Assembly: GCA_964400785.1 (NCBI GenBank)
Contig: CAYNWB010000001.1
Coordinates: 62,001-126,000 of the forward strand
Source: CAVQGZ01 sp964400785
Lineage (GTDB): Bacteria; Actinomycetota; Actinomycetes; Jiangellales; Jiangellaceae
Reading direction: 5' to 3'
Length of the DNA: 64,000 nucleotides
This document shows, one piece after another, positions 9,289 through 19,500 of the stretch. A program made the translations under genes and the position numbers. The notes under the pieces were generated by a model. The model did no database searches, was not told the DNA's origin, and worked only from the letters and a program-made list of their open reading frames with translations. The stretch's first letter is position 1, and each line of letters begins with the position of its first letter.

Positions 9289-10547
9289 TTGCGCTCGGTC
9301 TCGCCGACGTAGACCTGCCGCGGCCGTCCGATCTTCGTCGTCGGGTCGGCGATCATCTCGCGCCACTGCGCGATCCAGCCGGGCAGCCGCCCGAGGGCGA
9401 ACAGCACCGTGAACATCTTCGTCGGAAAGCCCATGGCCCGGTAGATCAGCCCGGTGTAGAAGTCGACGTTCGGGTAGAGCGACCGGGAGACGAAGTAGTC
9501 GTCGCTCAGCGCCACCTGCTCGAGGCGGCGCGCGATGTCGAACAGGGGGTCGTCGACGACGAGCGTGTCGAGCACCTCGTGAGCCGCCTGCTTGACGATC
9601 GTGCCGCGCGGGTCGTAGCTGCGGTAGACCCGGTGGCCGAACCCCATGAGGCGGGCGCCCGCCTGCTTGTCCTTGGCACGGGCGACGTAGCCGTTGACGT
9701 CGCCGCCCTCGGCGTGGATGCGCTCGAGCATCTCCAGCACGGCCTGGTTGGCCCCGCCGTGCAGGGGGCCGAAGAGCGCGTTGACCCCCGCGGACACCGA
9801 CGCGAACAGGTTCGCGTGGCTCGAGCCGACCATGCGCACGGTCGAGGTGGAGCAGTTCTGCTCGTGGTCGGCGTGCAGCAGGAACAGCACGTCCAGGGTG
9901 CGGGCGATGAGCGGGTCGACCTCGTAGGGCTCGGCCGGCACACCGAAGACGAGCCGCAAGAAGTTCTCGGTGTAGCCGAGGGAGTTGTCGGGGTAGAGGA
10001 ACGGCTGGCCGATGCTCTTCTTGTGCGCGTAGGCGGCGATGGTCGGCACCTTGGCGAGCAGACGGATCGTGGAGATCTCCACGTGCTCAGGGTCGAACGG
10101 GTCGAGGCTGTCCTGGTAGAAGGTCGACAGCGCGCTCACGGCCGACGACAGCACCGCCATCGGGTGCGCGTCGCGGGGGAAGCCGTCGAAGAACCGCCGC
10201 AGGTCCTCGTGCAGCAGGGTGTGCCGGTGCACGCGCCCGACGAAGGAGTCGAGCTCGGCGGCACTCGGCAGCTCTCCGTAGATGAGCAGGTACGCGACCT
10301 CCAGAAAGCTCGACCGCTCAGCCAGCTGCTCGATCGGGTACCCCCGGTAGCGCAGGATGCCTGCGTCACCGTCGATGTAGGTGATCGCCGACGTGCACGG
10401 TGCCGTGTTCACGTAGCCCGTGTCGAGTGTCACCTGTCCCGTCTGCTTGAGCAGCCCAGAAACGTCGACACCACCGGGGCCTTCGGTCCCTTCGGTGTAG
10501 CCGAGGGGTACCTGCCCCGTGGGCGTGGTCAGCGAGTACTCGGTCAT
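9264..10547 (-). CDS. gltA: Citrate synthase (type II)
   Basis: This enzyme condenses oxaloacetate and acetyl-CoA as the TCA entry step. The 427 residues include the active-site region HADHEQNCSTSTVR, the GPLHGGANQAV segment, and FGHRVYRSYDPRG with further catalytic residues. The short N-terminal domain before DTGYVNTAPCTS is typical of the hexameric type II class. The ATG at 10547 is preceded by GGAAGGGG; the reading frame stays open far upstream, but that part overlaps the channel gene and is not coding. Confidence 0.97.
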   Translation of the reverse strand: MTEYSLTTPTGQVPLGYTEGTEGPGGVDVSGLLKQTGQVTLDTGYVNTAPCTSAITYIDGDAGILRYRGYPIEQLAERSSFLEVAYLLIYGELPSAAELDSFVGRVHRHTLLHEDLRRFFDGFPRDAHPMAVLSSAVSALSTFYQDSLDPFDPEHVEISTIRLLAKVPTIAAYAHKKSIGQPFLYPDNSLGYTENFLRLVFGVPAEPYEVDPLIARTLDVLFLLHADHEQNCSTSTVRMVGSSHANLFASVSAGVNALFGPLHGGANQAVLEMLERIHAEGGDVNGYVARAKDKQAGARLMGFGHRVYRSYDPRGTIVKQAAHEVLDTLVVDDPLFDIARRLEQVALSDDYFVSRSLYPNVDFYTGLIYRAMGFPTKMFTVLFALGRLPGWIAQWREMIADPTTKIGRPRQVYVGETERNYVGIDAR

Positions 10548-10600
10548 GCGTCCCCTTCCGGCGCGGCGGACCTCCCAGTGGGGGCAGTCTGCCAAGACCG

Positions 10601-11191
10601 CTAGGCAGCCCCGTCCTGGCCCCCGTCCGCACTCGCTTCGAGCGCCCGGATTCGCGCCCGTGAGGCGTCTCTGCCGACCTTGACGGCGGCCTGCACGACG
10701 AGCCCGATGAAGACGAGGTTGACCACCATCTGCACAGTGGCCAGCGCCCTGGCAGCCTGCCCCACGGGTGTGATGTCGCCGAAACCGACCGTCGTCAGCA
10801 CGGTGACGGTGAAGTACAGACCGTCGAGGGGCGTCTGCAACCCCGGGATCTGTCCGGGCTGCTGAGCCTCGAGGCTGCGGTACGCGAACGCGAACAGCAC
10901 CACGAACACGACCAGGAACATGAGCAGCAGGCTGACGGCGCTGACGGCCGGAGTCCGGGACCTGGCCACGCGACGCAGTCCCAACAAGTAGACCAGCACC
11001 AGCAGTCCCGCGGCGACAACCATCAGAGCCGCTCCCGCGGCCAGGTTGACCGAGCCCTTCTCGCCGACGGGCAGCACGAAGTAGAGGCCGAGCACGGCGA
11101 CCACGAACACCACCACCGCCAGCAAGTTCGCCACCAGACGGCGCCGCCACCGCTTGTCCGACCAGAACTGGGGCCAGTGCTCGCTGCTCAC
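10601..11191 (-). CDS. Two-pore-helix potassium channel family protein
   Basis: A 196-residue membrane protein with an N-terminal pair of hydrophobic segments, then a further segment, a pore loop carrying the K+ selectivity filter TTVGFGD, and a final transmembrane helix. It would conduct K+ across the cytoplasmic membrane. No RCK or cyclic-nucleotide domain is present; the C-terminus is a short basic-then-acidic tail. The GTG at 11191 is preferred to GTG 11200 because a TAGCGT -10 hexamer lies 7 nt before it and overlaps the longer start. Confidence 0.85.
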   Translation of the reverse strand: MSSEHWPQFWSDKRWRRRLVANLLAVVVFVVAVLGLYFVLPVGEKGSVNLAAGAALMVVAAGLLVLVYLLGLRRVARSRTPAVSAVSLLLMFLVVFVVLFAFAYRSLEAQQPGQIPGLQTPLDGLYFTVTVLTTVGFGDITPVGQAARALATVQMVVNLVFIGLVVQAAVKVGRDASRARIRALEASADGGQDGAA

Positions 11192-11198
11192 ACCCGGC

Positions 11199-11204
11199 AC
11201 GCTA
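11199..11204 (-). promoter_or_regulatory. -10 element of the K+ channel gene (leaderless)
   Basis: TAGCGT ends 7 nt before GTG 11191. It overlaps the alternative GTG at 11200, so it decides the start if it is real. Confidence 0.4.
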
Positions 11205-11238
11205 GCGACCGCTGCCCCACCCGATGGAGGATGAGGTC

Positions 11239-12135
11239 ATGGTTTACCGGCTTCCCGTCACGCTGCCACCTGTCGTGCGCGACCTGCTGCCCGGGCTGGT
11301 GGGTGGCCCCGACGTCGATGCAACCGGTCGTCGCGTGCTCGTCACCGGCGCCAGCGGAACGTTCGGTCGCGCGATCGCCCGAGCGCTGACCGAGCGCGGC
11401 GCGAGCGTCGTCGGCCTCGACGTCGCACCGCGCGCGCACGACCCCGTCCCCGTCGTGGCCGCTGACATCACCGACGACGCCAGCACGACCGCGGGGGTGT
11501 CGCGCGCCGTCGACATGCTCGGCGGGCTGGACGTGCTCATCAACAACGCCGGCATCGGAGGGCCCGCCCCGGCTGAGCTCGCCCCCGGCTCCGATGTCGG
11601 CCGCCAGCTCGAGATCAACCTGCTCGGCACCTGGCGGGTGACGGCGGCCGCGAAGCAGGCCCTGGTCGCCTCGCGGGGCCGGGTCGTCGTCGTCGCCTCG
11701 CGCGCCGCCGTCTTTCCTCTGCCGATCGCGGCGGCCTACGGGGTGAGCAAGCGCGCCGTGGTCGCCTACGCCGACTCGCTGCGCCTGGAGCTCGCACCGC
11801 AGGTGACCGTGTCGACGGTCTACCCGTCCATGGTGCGCAGCCCCATCCACGACTCGACGAAGCAGGCCGGGCTCTCCCTGGAGGGTGTGTCGCACTTCGA
11901 GCCGCTGGACGGGGTCGTGGCGGCGGTGCTGGCCGCGAGCCTGGCCCGGACGGCTCCGCGGGACGTGGCCACCAGCCCCCGCGGCATGCTCGAGTTCTTG
12001 CTGGCGCGCCACGTGCCCTCGCTGGTGGACGTTCTCGTCTCGCGCACCGTCGCGGCGCGGGTGCGGTCCGGGGCCTTCGACGACGCCGAGCTGGCCGCCG
12101 GCATGGTCGCGCGCCACGGCGGGCGGGCGACCTGA
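11239..12135 (+). CDS. Short-chain dehydrogenase/reductase
   Basis: A classical SDR of 298 residues. The cofactor loop VTGASGTFG is at residues 35-43, INNAGIGG follows, and the catalytic Tyr167-x3-Lys171 lies in YGVSK. About 33 residues precede the Rossmann fold, longer than the usual start. GGAGG eight bases before the ATG at 11239 fixes the start. It lies tail to tail with a second SDR (2-bp gap). The substrate is not predictable. Confidence 0.85.
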   Translation: MVYRLPVTLPPVVRDLLPGLVGGPDVDATGRRVLVTGASGTFGRAIARALTERGASVVGLDVAPRAHDPVPVVAADITDDASTTAGVSRAVDMLGGLDVLINNAGIGGPAPAELAPGSDVGRQLEINLLGTWRVTAAAKQALVASRGRVVVVASRAAVFPLPIAAAYGVSKRAVVAYADSLRLELAPQVTVSTVYPSMVRSPIHDSTKQAGLSLEGVSHFEPLDGVVAAVLAASLARTAPRDVATSPRGMLEFLLARHVPSLVDVLVSRTVAARVRSGAFDDAELAAGMVARHGGRAT

Positions 12136-12137
12136 GC

Positions 12138-12914
12138 TCAGCGTTGCCCGAGCACGCGGCCGCGCATCGTCCGCGCGTAGGCCGACGGCGTCGCGCGTGA
12201 GAGGACGTAGGCCAGTCGGGCCGTACGTGACGGCAGCACCAGCGACCGGCGCCGCTGCATGCCCGCCACGAGGGCGGCGGCGACGTCCTCGGGGCTCGTC
12301 ACCTCACCGGTCGTCGACCAGTCACCCGCCGGTCCGGCTGCCCGGTACGCCGCCCTGCCCTCGATGCCCGTCGCCACGAACGACGGCGCGACGATCGTCA
12401 CCGACACCCCCGTGCCGGCCAGCTCGGCGCGCAGGCTGTCGAAGTAGCCGTGCAGGCCGTGCTTGGACGCCGAGTAGGCCGTGCGGTGCACCAGAGGGGC
12501 GAAGCCCGAGACCGAGCTCAGCACGGCAATGCGTCCGCGACGCCGGACGAGACCCGGCAGGGCCGCCTGGGTGACCGCGATGGCACCGCGCAGGTTCACG
12601 TCGAGCACCCGGTCCACCGCGTCCATGGGTGTCGTCGTCGCCGGGCCCAGCGACGTCACGCCGTGGCTGAGCACGAGGCCGTCCAGGGGGCCGAGCCCCT
12701 GCACCACGGCGCGGACGGCCTCGTCGTCGGTCACGTCCAGGGCGAGGGCCTCGTCGGCGATCGCGCTCAGCCCGGCGGGGTCGAGATCCGCAGCGCTCAC
12801 CCGTGCACCCACCTGTCGCAGGGCCTGGCACGTCTCGCGCCCGATGCCGCCGGCTGCCCCGGTGACGAGCACGTGGGCGCCCCGCAGACTCGTGCCGGCA
12901 ACGCCTCGACTCAT
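12138..12914 (-). CDS. Short-chain dehydrogenase/reductase
   Basis: A classical SDR of 258 residues with the cofactor loop TGAAGGIG at residues 18-25 and the catalytic pair Tyr147/Lys151 in YSASK. The usual NNAG motif is replaced by SHG (LSHGVTS), a mild deviation. The ATG at 12914 overlaps the stop of the upstream BASS symporter gene by 4 bp. The two are coupled, so the enzyme may act on what the symporter imports. That is an inference from gene order only. Confidence 0.85.
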   Translation of the reverse strand: MSRGVAGTSLRGAHVLVTGAAGGIGRETCQALRQVGARVSAADLDPAGLSAIADEALALDVTDDEAVRAVVQGLGPLDGLVLSHGVTSLGPATTTPMDAVDRVLDVNLRGAIAVTQAALPGLVRRRGRIAVLSSVSGFAPLVHRTAYSASKHGLHGYFDSLRAELAGTGVSVTIVAPSFVATGIEGRAAYRAAGPAGDWSTTGEVTSPEDVAAALVAGMQRRRSLVLPSRTARLAYVLSRATPSAYARTMRGRVLGQR

Positions 12915-13837
12915 CCCGTGGCCCGAGTCGGGTCGGGAAGGGCGACGGGCCGACGCGACCAGAACGTCCCGAGGGTGAGCCCGGCGATGAGGTGCCAGAC
13001 GCCCCACCACGCCGCGATGACCGCCATGCCGCCCAGGCCGTCGAAGAACGTGAACACGATCACCAGCCCCAGCGCGGAGTTCTGGATGCCCACCTCCATC
13101 GTGATCGCGCGGCGGTCGTACTCGGGCAACCGGGCACCGGTGGCCGACGCGTAGCCGAGCAGCAGCGCCAGGGCGTTCTGGGCGGCGACCACGAGGGCGA
13201 ACACCCCGATGTAGGCGACGAAGAACGACCAGTTGGCGATGAGCGCGAACGCGATGAAGGCGAAGAACATCGTCAGGGAGAAGATGCGCATGCCCCGACG
13301 CATGCGTGCCGCGAGCTCGGGCCTCTTCTGCCTGGTCAGCATGCCCAGGCCCAGCGGAAGACCCAGGATGAGAACGATCGTGACCATCAGGTCGATGGGG
13401 TCCAGGGAGACCTGGGTGAGGATGTCGCGGGCCCCGTCGGTGCGCGAGCCCCAGAACTGCAGGTTGAACGGGGTCATCACGATCGCCAGCAGCGTCGAGA
13501 CGGCAGTCATGCTCACGCTGAGAGCGGCGTTGCCCCGGGCGTAGCTGGTGAGGAAGTTGGAGAAGTTGCCGCCCGGGCAGGCGGCGACCAAGATCATTCC
13601 GAGCGCCACCGACGGAGCCGGGTCGAGCACACCGACGAGCACGAAGGTCAGTGCTGGCAGCAGCAGAAACTGCGCGACAAGCCCGATCACGGGACCGCGG
13701 GGGTCGTGCGCGATCCGGCGGAAGTCCTCCACGCGGATGTCGAGCGCGACACCGAACATGATGAGCCCGATGAGCACGTTGAGCAGCGTCAGCGTCGTGG
13801 GGTTGAAGTTCAGCAGCACGGAGTCGACAGGATCCAC
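12911..13837 (-). CDS. Bile acid:sodium symporter (BASS) family transporter
   Basis: A 308-residue integral membrane protein with about nine or ten hydrophobic helices. It carries the family motif region VAACPGGNFSNFLTSYARGN (a Na+ site region) and EVGIQNSALGL in the second inverted repeat. Family members use Na+ to import organic anions such as bile acids, pyruvate or pantoate; the substrate here is unknown. GGAGGA precedes the GTG at 13837. It heads a two-gene leftward operon with an SDR. Confidence 0.88.
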   Translation of the reverse strand: MDPVDSVLLNFNPTTLTLLNVLIGLIMFGVALDIRVEDFRRIAHDPRGPVIGLVAQFLLLPALTFVLVGVLDPAPSVALGMILVAACPGGNFSNFLTSYARGNAALSVSMTAVSTLLAIVMTPFNLQFWGSRTDGARDILTQVSLDPIDLMVTIVLILGLPLGLGMLTRQKRPELAARMRRGMRIFSLTMFFAFIAFALIANWSFFVAYIGVFALVVAAQNALALLLGYASATGARLPEYDRRAITMEVGIQNSALGLVIVFTFFDGLGGMAVIAAWWGVWHLIAGLTLGTFWSRRPVALPDPTRATG

Positions 13838-13908
13838 GCGCTCGTCCTCCCTGGCCCTTCCCGGACGCCGGGACCCTAGTGCTTGACGCGTCCGGTTGGA
13901 TAGCGGCC

Positions 13909-15684
13909 ATGGCCATCACGGGCGGAGAACGCATCGCACGCATGCTTGCCGACGAGGGAGTCGAGGTCGTCTTCGGCATCATCGACGGCACCTACTTCGG
14001 CCTCTACGGCCACCTCAAGGACCATGGCATCCGGCTGATCTCCCCTCGCCACGAGACCTCGGCCCTGCACATGGCGGGGGCCTACGCACGCCTCACGGGG
14101 CGCCTCGGCGTCGCGATCGCCAGCAACGGCCCCGGTGTGGCCAACGCCCTGCCCGGGGTGGCCGTCGAGAACGGTGAGGGCAACCGAGTGCTGCTCATCA
14201 CGAGCTGGCGACGCCACCAGATCGTCGGGCCCGACCGCGGGGGCACGTACCAGTACTTCGATCAGCCGGCCGTGATCAAGCCGATGGCCAAGTGGAGCGG
14301 GGCCGTCCCGTCCTTCGACCGGATCGGCGAGCTGATGCGCCGCGCCCTGCGCATCTCGTGGCGAGGACGTCCGGGTGTGGTGCACCTGACCGTGCCCGAG
14401 GACATCATGAACTCCGAGTTCGACGAGCCGACCCAGCCCGACGTGGCGCCCTCGCGTTACCGGCGAACCGCCCCGGTCGAACCGCCGGCCGCCCTGGTGG
14501 ACGAGGCGGCACGGCTGCTCGCCGGCGCCGTGCAGCCACTCGTCCACGCCGGCAGCGGGGTGCTGCACGCCGATGCCACCGACGAGCTGCTGGCCGTCGC
14601 CGAGGCGCTCGGAGCACCGGTGACGACAAGCTGGTCAGGCCGCGACGTCATCGACGAACGGCTCGACCTGTCGGTGCCGATGATCTACCCACAGCTGGTC
14701 GACCAGGTGCGCAACGACGCCGACGGCGTGCTGGCCGTCGGCAGCCGGTTCGCCGAGACCGACTGGTGGGGCAAGGCGCCGCACTGGAAGCGGGGTACCG
14801 AGCAGCGCCTCGTGCAGGTCGACAACGACGAAGAGCTGCTCGGCATGAACAAGCCGGTGGACGTGGCCGTCCTCGGTGACGCCAAGGTCTTCCTGTCCCG
14901 CCTCGCCGACCGGCTCGCGGAGCACGACCTGGCCGGAGTGCTCGAGGAGCGACGGGAGGCGCGCCTGGCTGCCGTGGCCGGCTACGCCGCGACGAAGGCC
15001 GAGACACGCGGGATGCTCGATGGCGCTCTGGCGGCGGCGAGCGACCCGCTGCACACCTCGCACCTGCCCGCAGTGATGCAGCGGGTGCTGCCGCAGAACA
15101 CGGTGACCGTGCTCGACGGCGGCACCACCCCCGTGTGGGGCGCGCTCTACCACGAGGTTCGCCGACCCCACTCGGTGCTGAGCACGCTGGGCAAGTTCGG
15201 CATGCTCGGCGCCGGCGTCCCCCAGGCGCTGGGGGCCAAGGTCGCAGCGCCCGACCGGTTCGTGGCCTGCCTGACCGGAGACGGTGCCTTCGGCTTCCAC
15301 CCGCAGGAGATCGAGACGGCCGTGCGAGCCGAGCTGCCCGTTCTCGTCGTGGTGGCCGTCGACAGGGCCTGGGGGATGGTCAAGACGACCCAGGAGATGA
15401 CCATCGACTCCGAGACCCTGTTCGCGAAGGGAGCGCTGCCCGACGAGCAGCACATCAACACCGACTTCTCCCCCATTCGCTACGACCTCATGGCGCAGAG
15501 CATGGGGGCGAAGGGCCTGCGGGTCTCGGCGTCCGAGGCGCTCGAGGCCACGCTGCGCGAGGCGCGTGACCTCGTCGAGGACGGCCACCCAGTGGTCGTG
15601 CACGTCGACGTCGACCAGGTGGCTCACAAGTTCGCGCCGATCCTGCTCACCTTCAAGGAGATGCACGCCGAGCCCGCCGGATGA
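13909..15684 (+). CDS. Thiamine-diphosphate-dependent enzyme, acetolactate-synthase-like
   Basis: A 591-residue protein with the three-domain layout of the acetohydroxyacid synthase/decarboxylase superfamily. The N-terminal Pyr domain has the cofactor-activating glutamate in SPRHETSALHMAG. A central domain follows, then a C-terminal PP domain with GDGAFGFHPQEIET. The second half of the metal motif reads VDRAWG where most relatives have NN or ND, so the Mg-ligand Asn is replaced by Asp. It is not a clear IlvB because no regulatory subunit lies nearby. The 220-residue unknown gene downstream is probably co-transcribed. Confidence 0.8.
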   Translation: MAITGGERIARMLADEGVEVVFGIIDGTYFGLYGHLKDHGIRLISPRHETSALHMAGAYARLTGRLGVAIASNGPGVANALPGVAVENGEGNRVLLITSWRRHQIVGPDRGGTYQYFDQPAVIKPMAKWSGAVPSFDRIGELMRRALRISWRGRPGVVHLTVPEDIMNSEFDEPTQPDVAPSRYRRTAPVEPPAALVDEAARLLAGAVQPLVHAGSGVLHADATDELLAVAEALGAPVTTSWSGRDVIDERLDLSVPMIYPQLVDQVRNDADGVLAVGSRFAETDWWGKAPHWKRGTEQRLVQVDNDEELLGMNKPVDVAVLGDAKVFLSRLADRLAEHDLAGVLEERREARLAAVAGYAATKAETRGMLDGALAAASDPLHTSHLPAVMQRVLPQNTVTVLDGGTTPVWGALYHEVRRPHSVLSTLGKFGMLGAGVPQALGAKVAAPDRFVACLTGDGAFGFHPQEIETAVRAELPVLVVVAVDRAWGMVKTTQEMTIDSETLFAKGALPDEQHINTDFSPIRYDLMAQSMGAKGLRVSASEALEATLREARDLVEDGHPVVVHVDVDQVAHKFAPILLTFKEMHAEPAG

Positions 15685-15713
15685 GGCCCAGATGAGGCCC
15701 AGATGAGGGACAG
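15681..15713 (+). repeat. Three tandem 11-bp repeats across stop/start junction
   Basis: ATGAGGCCCAG occurs at 15681 and 15692 and, with a two-base change, at 15703 (ATGAGGGACAG). The first copy holds the TPP-enzyme stop and the third holds the likely start of the next gene. The repeats look like slippage that separated an ancestral ATGA overlap. Confidence 0.8.
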
Positions 15714-16365
15714 TGCAGAGATGGACGACTACGCAGCCACCCGCACCAGCCTGCACGGAATCGCCGAGGGAGTGCTGGCGGGTGCTCAGCTCGAGCAGTC
15801 GGGCACGATCAGGCTGCGCGTGCTGCAGGGAGGTTTCGGCACGGTCGCCGAACCCGTGCTGCGGGTCGCCGGGGACTCCCTCGTTCGAGCCGACGGCGCT
15901 CGCGTGCCCTTGCGAGGAACGTTTGCACAGGTGGCCCAGGCGGCCGGGGTCGGCTTCACCGTCCCCACGCTGTACTCCGACCACGCGCCGGTGGCCGCCG
16001 ACGACCCGGTGCGGGTGGACGCCGCGTCCGCGGCCCGAATCGCCGTCTGGTTCGAGCGGGGACGTCAGGCGCTCGTCGCGGTCGAGCCCGCACAGCAGCC
16101 GGTGCTGTGGCCCGAGCACTTCGACCTGGCCGTGACGGTGGACGAGGTGAACCTCGGGGTGTCCCCGGGAGACGGCTTCAGCGCCGAGCCGTACGCCTAC
16201 GTGGGCCCCTGGGGATTCGACGACTCGTCCGAGCCGTATGCAGGCTCACCGTTCTGGAACGCCCCGTTCGGAGCGACGTTGCCGATGCCGGCCGCACCCC
16301 AGCCTGCGGCGCTGGTGCGGTTCTTCTCCGCGGGCCTCACCCGGGTGCGCCAGGCCCGCCGGTAG
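15703..16365 (+). CDS. Protein of unknown function
   Basis: I do not recognise this 220-residue protein. It has no signal peptide and no transmembrane helix. The N-terminal half looks like a small beta-rich domain (TIRLRVLQGGFGTVAEP). The C-terminal part is aromatic and proline rich (YVGPWGFDDSSEPYAGSPFW), then ends in a basic helix. A start at ATG 15721 (MDDYAATR) is equally possible. It follows the TPP enzyme by 18 bp in the same direction and codon use is like its neighbours, so it is probably real. Confidence 0.65.
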   Translation: MRDSAEMDDYAATRTSLHGIAEGVLAGAQLEQSGTIRLRVLQGGFGTVAEPVLRVAGDSLVRADGARVPLRGTFAQVAQAAGVGFTVPTLYSDHAPVAADDPVRVDAASAARIAVWFERGRQALVAVEPAQQPVLWPEHFDLAVTVDEVNLGVSPGDGFSAEPYAYVGPWGFDDSSEPYAGSPFWNAPFGATLPMPAAPQPAALVRFFSAGLTRVRQARR

Positions 16366-16428
16366 CACCCTGCCGACCGTTCACCGACGCGGCGCCGCTG
16401 CACCTGCCCGGGCCTGGACGAGCCCGAC

Positions 16429-16434
16429 TAAGGT
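16429..16434 (+). promoter_or_regulatory. Possible -10 of kgd
   Basis: TAAGGT sits about 70 nt before the kgd GTG in the short gap after the preceding gene. It fits TAnnnT but no -35 is evident. Confidence 0.25.
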
Positions 16435-16502
16435 GAGAACCCGGCGGCCACCCCGTGCCCGGGTGTGTCGCGATCACCGAGCATGACGAGAGGTGCGCCC
16501 GC

Positions 16503-19500
16503 GTGACAGCGCAGAGTTCCCCTCCCGGCCCCGCCGGCGACTTCGGCGCGAACGAGTGGCTGGTGGACGAGATGTACGAACGCTGGCAGGCCGACCCGTC
16601 CTCGGTCGACCCGGCGTGGAACACGTTCTTCCAGGACTACCGCCCTGCCGCGGAGGGCTCGGCGAGCCCCGACGGACCGACAGCGCCGTCCACCGGGGCG
16701 GCAGCGGTCCGGCCGGTGTCCACCCGCACGCCGACCCCACCCGTCCCCGCGCCGGCCCCACCGCCACCCGCTGCGTCGCCACCGAGGCCGGCACCCCCGC
16801 CGGTGTCGACCACGACGGCGGCGACGGCGCTGGCCAAGTCGGCCTCCGCTCCCGACGCCGGTCCCATCACCCCCGAGCGGCTGCGTGGGCCGGCGGCCCG
16901 CGTCGTGACGAACATGCAGGCGTCCCTGGCCGTGCCGACGGCGACCTCGGTTCGGGCGATCCCGGCGAAGCTGCTCGTCGACAACCGTGTGGTCATCAAC
17001 AACCACCTGCGCCGGTCGCGCGGAGGCAAGGTCTCGTTCACGCACCTCATCGGCTACGCCATCGTCCGGGCGTTGAGCCACCTGCCGGAGATGAACGTCG
17101 CCTACGCCGAGGTCGACGGCAAGCCGGGGGTGGTGCACCAGCCGCAGGTCAACCTCGGCCTGGCCATCGACCTGCAGAAGCCGGACGGGTCCCGCCAGCT
17201 TCTCGTCCCGGCCATCAAGCGGGCCAACCTCATGGACTTCGCGACCTTCTGGGCCTCCTACGAGGACGTCGTGCGACGGGCCCGCGCCGGGACGCTGACC
17301 GCGGACGACTTCAGCGGGACGACGATCAGCCTCACCAACCCCGGCACCATCGGCACCGTGCACTCCGTGCCGAGGCTCATGCCGGGCCAGGGTGCGATCA
17401 TCGGTGTCGGCGCCATGGAGTACCCGGCGCAGTACCAGGGGGCCTCCCCCGACACCCTGGCCCGCCTGGCCGTCTCGAAGGTGCTGACCCTCACCAGCAC
17501 CTACGACCACCGTGTCATCCAGGGTGCCCAGTCCGGCGACTTCCTGCGGCAGATCCACCAGCTTCTGCTCGGTGAGGAAGGGTTCTTCGACGACGTCTTC
17601 ACGTCGTTGCGCATCCCCTACGAGCCGGTGCGCTGGGTGCCCGACATCGCCGTCAGCCACGACGAGGAGATCGGGCGTCAGGCTCGGGTTCTCGAGCTGA
17701 TCCACGCCTACCGCGTGCGCGGCCACCTCATGGCCGACACCGACCCGCTGGAGTACTCCCAGCGCAGCCACCCCGACCTCGACGTCACCTCGCACGGGCT
17801 GACCCTCTGGGACCTCGACCGGGAGTTCGCGACCGGGTCGTTCGGCGGGGACCGGCCCTTCCTCAAGCTGCGCGACATCCTCGGCATCCTGCGCGACGCC
17901 TACTGCCGCACGATCGGCATCGAGTACATGCACATCCAGGACCCGGAGCAGCGCGCCTGGATGCAGCAGCGTGTCGAGAACCGGGCCGACCGCATGCCCC
18001 GCGAGGACCAGCTGCGAATCCTGCACAAGCTGAACCAGGCCGAGGCCTTCGAGACGTTCCTGCAGACCAAGTACGTCGGGCAGAAGCGCTTCTCGCTCGA
18101 GGGCAGCGAGTCGATGATCCCCCTGCTCGACGAGGTCATCACTCGGGCCGCCGAGGCAGGGTTGGTCGAGGCCACCATCGGCATGCCCCACCGCGGCCGC
18201 CTCAACGTGCTGGCCAACGTCGTCGGCAAGTCCTACGGGCAGATCTTCCGCGAGTTCGAGGGCAACGTCGACCCGCGCACCGTCCAGGGCTCCGGGGACG
18301 TGAAGTACCACCTCGGCGCCGACGGTGAGGTCACCACCGACTCCGGCGCCTCGATCAAGGTGTCGCTGTCGGCGAACCCCTCGCACCTCGAGGCCGTCAA
18401 CCCCGTGCTCGAGGGCATCGCCCGCGCCAAGCAGGACGTGCTCGACCGCGGAGAGCAGTTCCCGGTGCTGCCGATCCTGCTGCACGGGGACGCGGCGTTC
18501 GCCGGGCAGGGCGTGGTCGCCGAGACGCTCAACCTGTCCCAGCTGCGCGGGTACCGCACCGGCGGGACGATCCACGTGATCGTCAACAACCAGGTCGGCT
18601 TCACCACCGCCCCGCAGCACTCACGCTCGAGCGTCTACTCCACCGACGTCGCCCGCATGGTGCAGGCGCCGATCTTCCACGTGAACGGCGACGACCCCGA
18701 GGCGTGCGTCCGGGTGGCACGCCTGGCCTTCGAGTTTCGGCAGGCGTTCAACAAGGACGTCGTCATCGACATGATCAGCTACCGCCGACGCGGGCACAAC
18801 GAGGGTGACGACCCCAGCTACACCCAGCCGCTGATGTACGACCTCATCGAGCAGAAGCGGTCGGTGCGCAAGCTCTACACCGAGGCCCTCATCGGTCGCG
18901 GCGACATCACGATCACCGAGGCCGAGGACGCCCTGCGCGACTACCAGGTGCAGCTCGAGCGGGTCTTCGACGAGACCCGTGACACCGATGGCCCCGAGCC
19001 GCAGGACGCGGGGTACAGCACCGTCCCCCGGTATCCACGCAAGCCCCGCCACCCCCAGGGCGGCATCACGACGGCCACGACGCCGGACGTTCTCGCACGC
19101 ATCTCCAAGGCCTACGTCGACGTGCCCGAGGGCTTCACGGTGCACCCGAAGCTGCTGCCGCAGCTGCAGCGTCGCTCCGCAGCCATCACCGGTGGCGGCA
19201 TCGACTGGGGCACCGCCGAGATCATCGCCTTCGGGTCGCTGCTCATGCAGGGCCGACCGGTGCGCCTGTCCGGTCAGGACAGCCGCCGTGGCACGTTCGC
19301 CCAACGCTTCGCCGTGATCATCGACCGGCACACCGGCGAGGAGTGGACCCCGTTGCGCCAGCTGGCCGACGACCAGGCGAGCTTCTACGTCTACGACAGC
19401 CTGCTGTCGGAGTACGCCGCCCTCGGGTTCGAGTACGGCTACTCCGTGGCGCGTCCCGACGCACTCGTGCTGTGGGAGGCGCAGTTCGGGGACTTCCTCA

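Noticed and set aside
13909..15684. Catabolic acetolactate synthase or pyruvate oxidase
   Set aside because: The metal motif differs and there is no regulatory subunit or FAD-specific signature that I could identify.
16428..18620. Long leftward open frame (730 codons) opposite kgd
   Set aside because: Shadow of the kgd reading frame, with no recognisable motif and biased composition.
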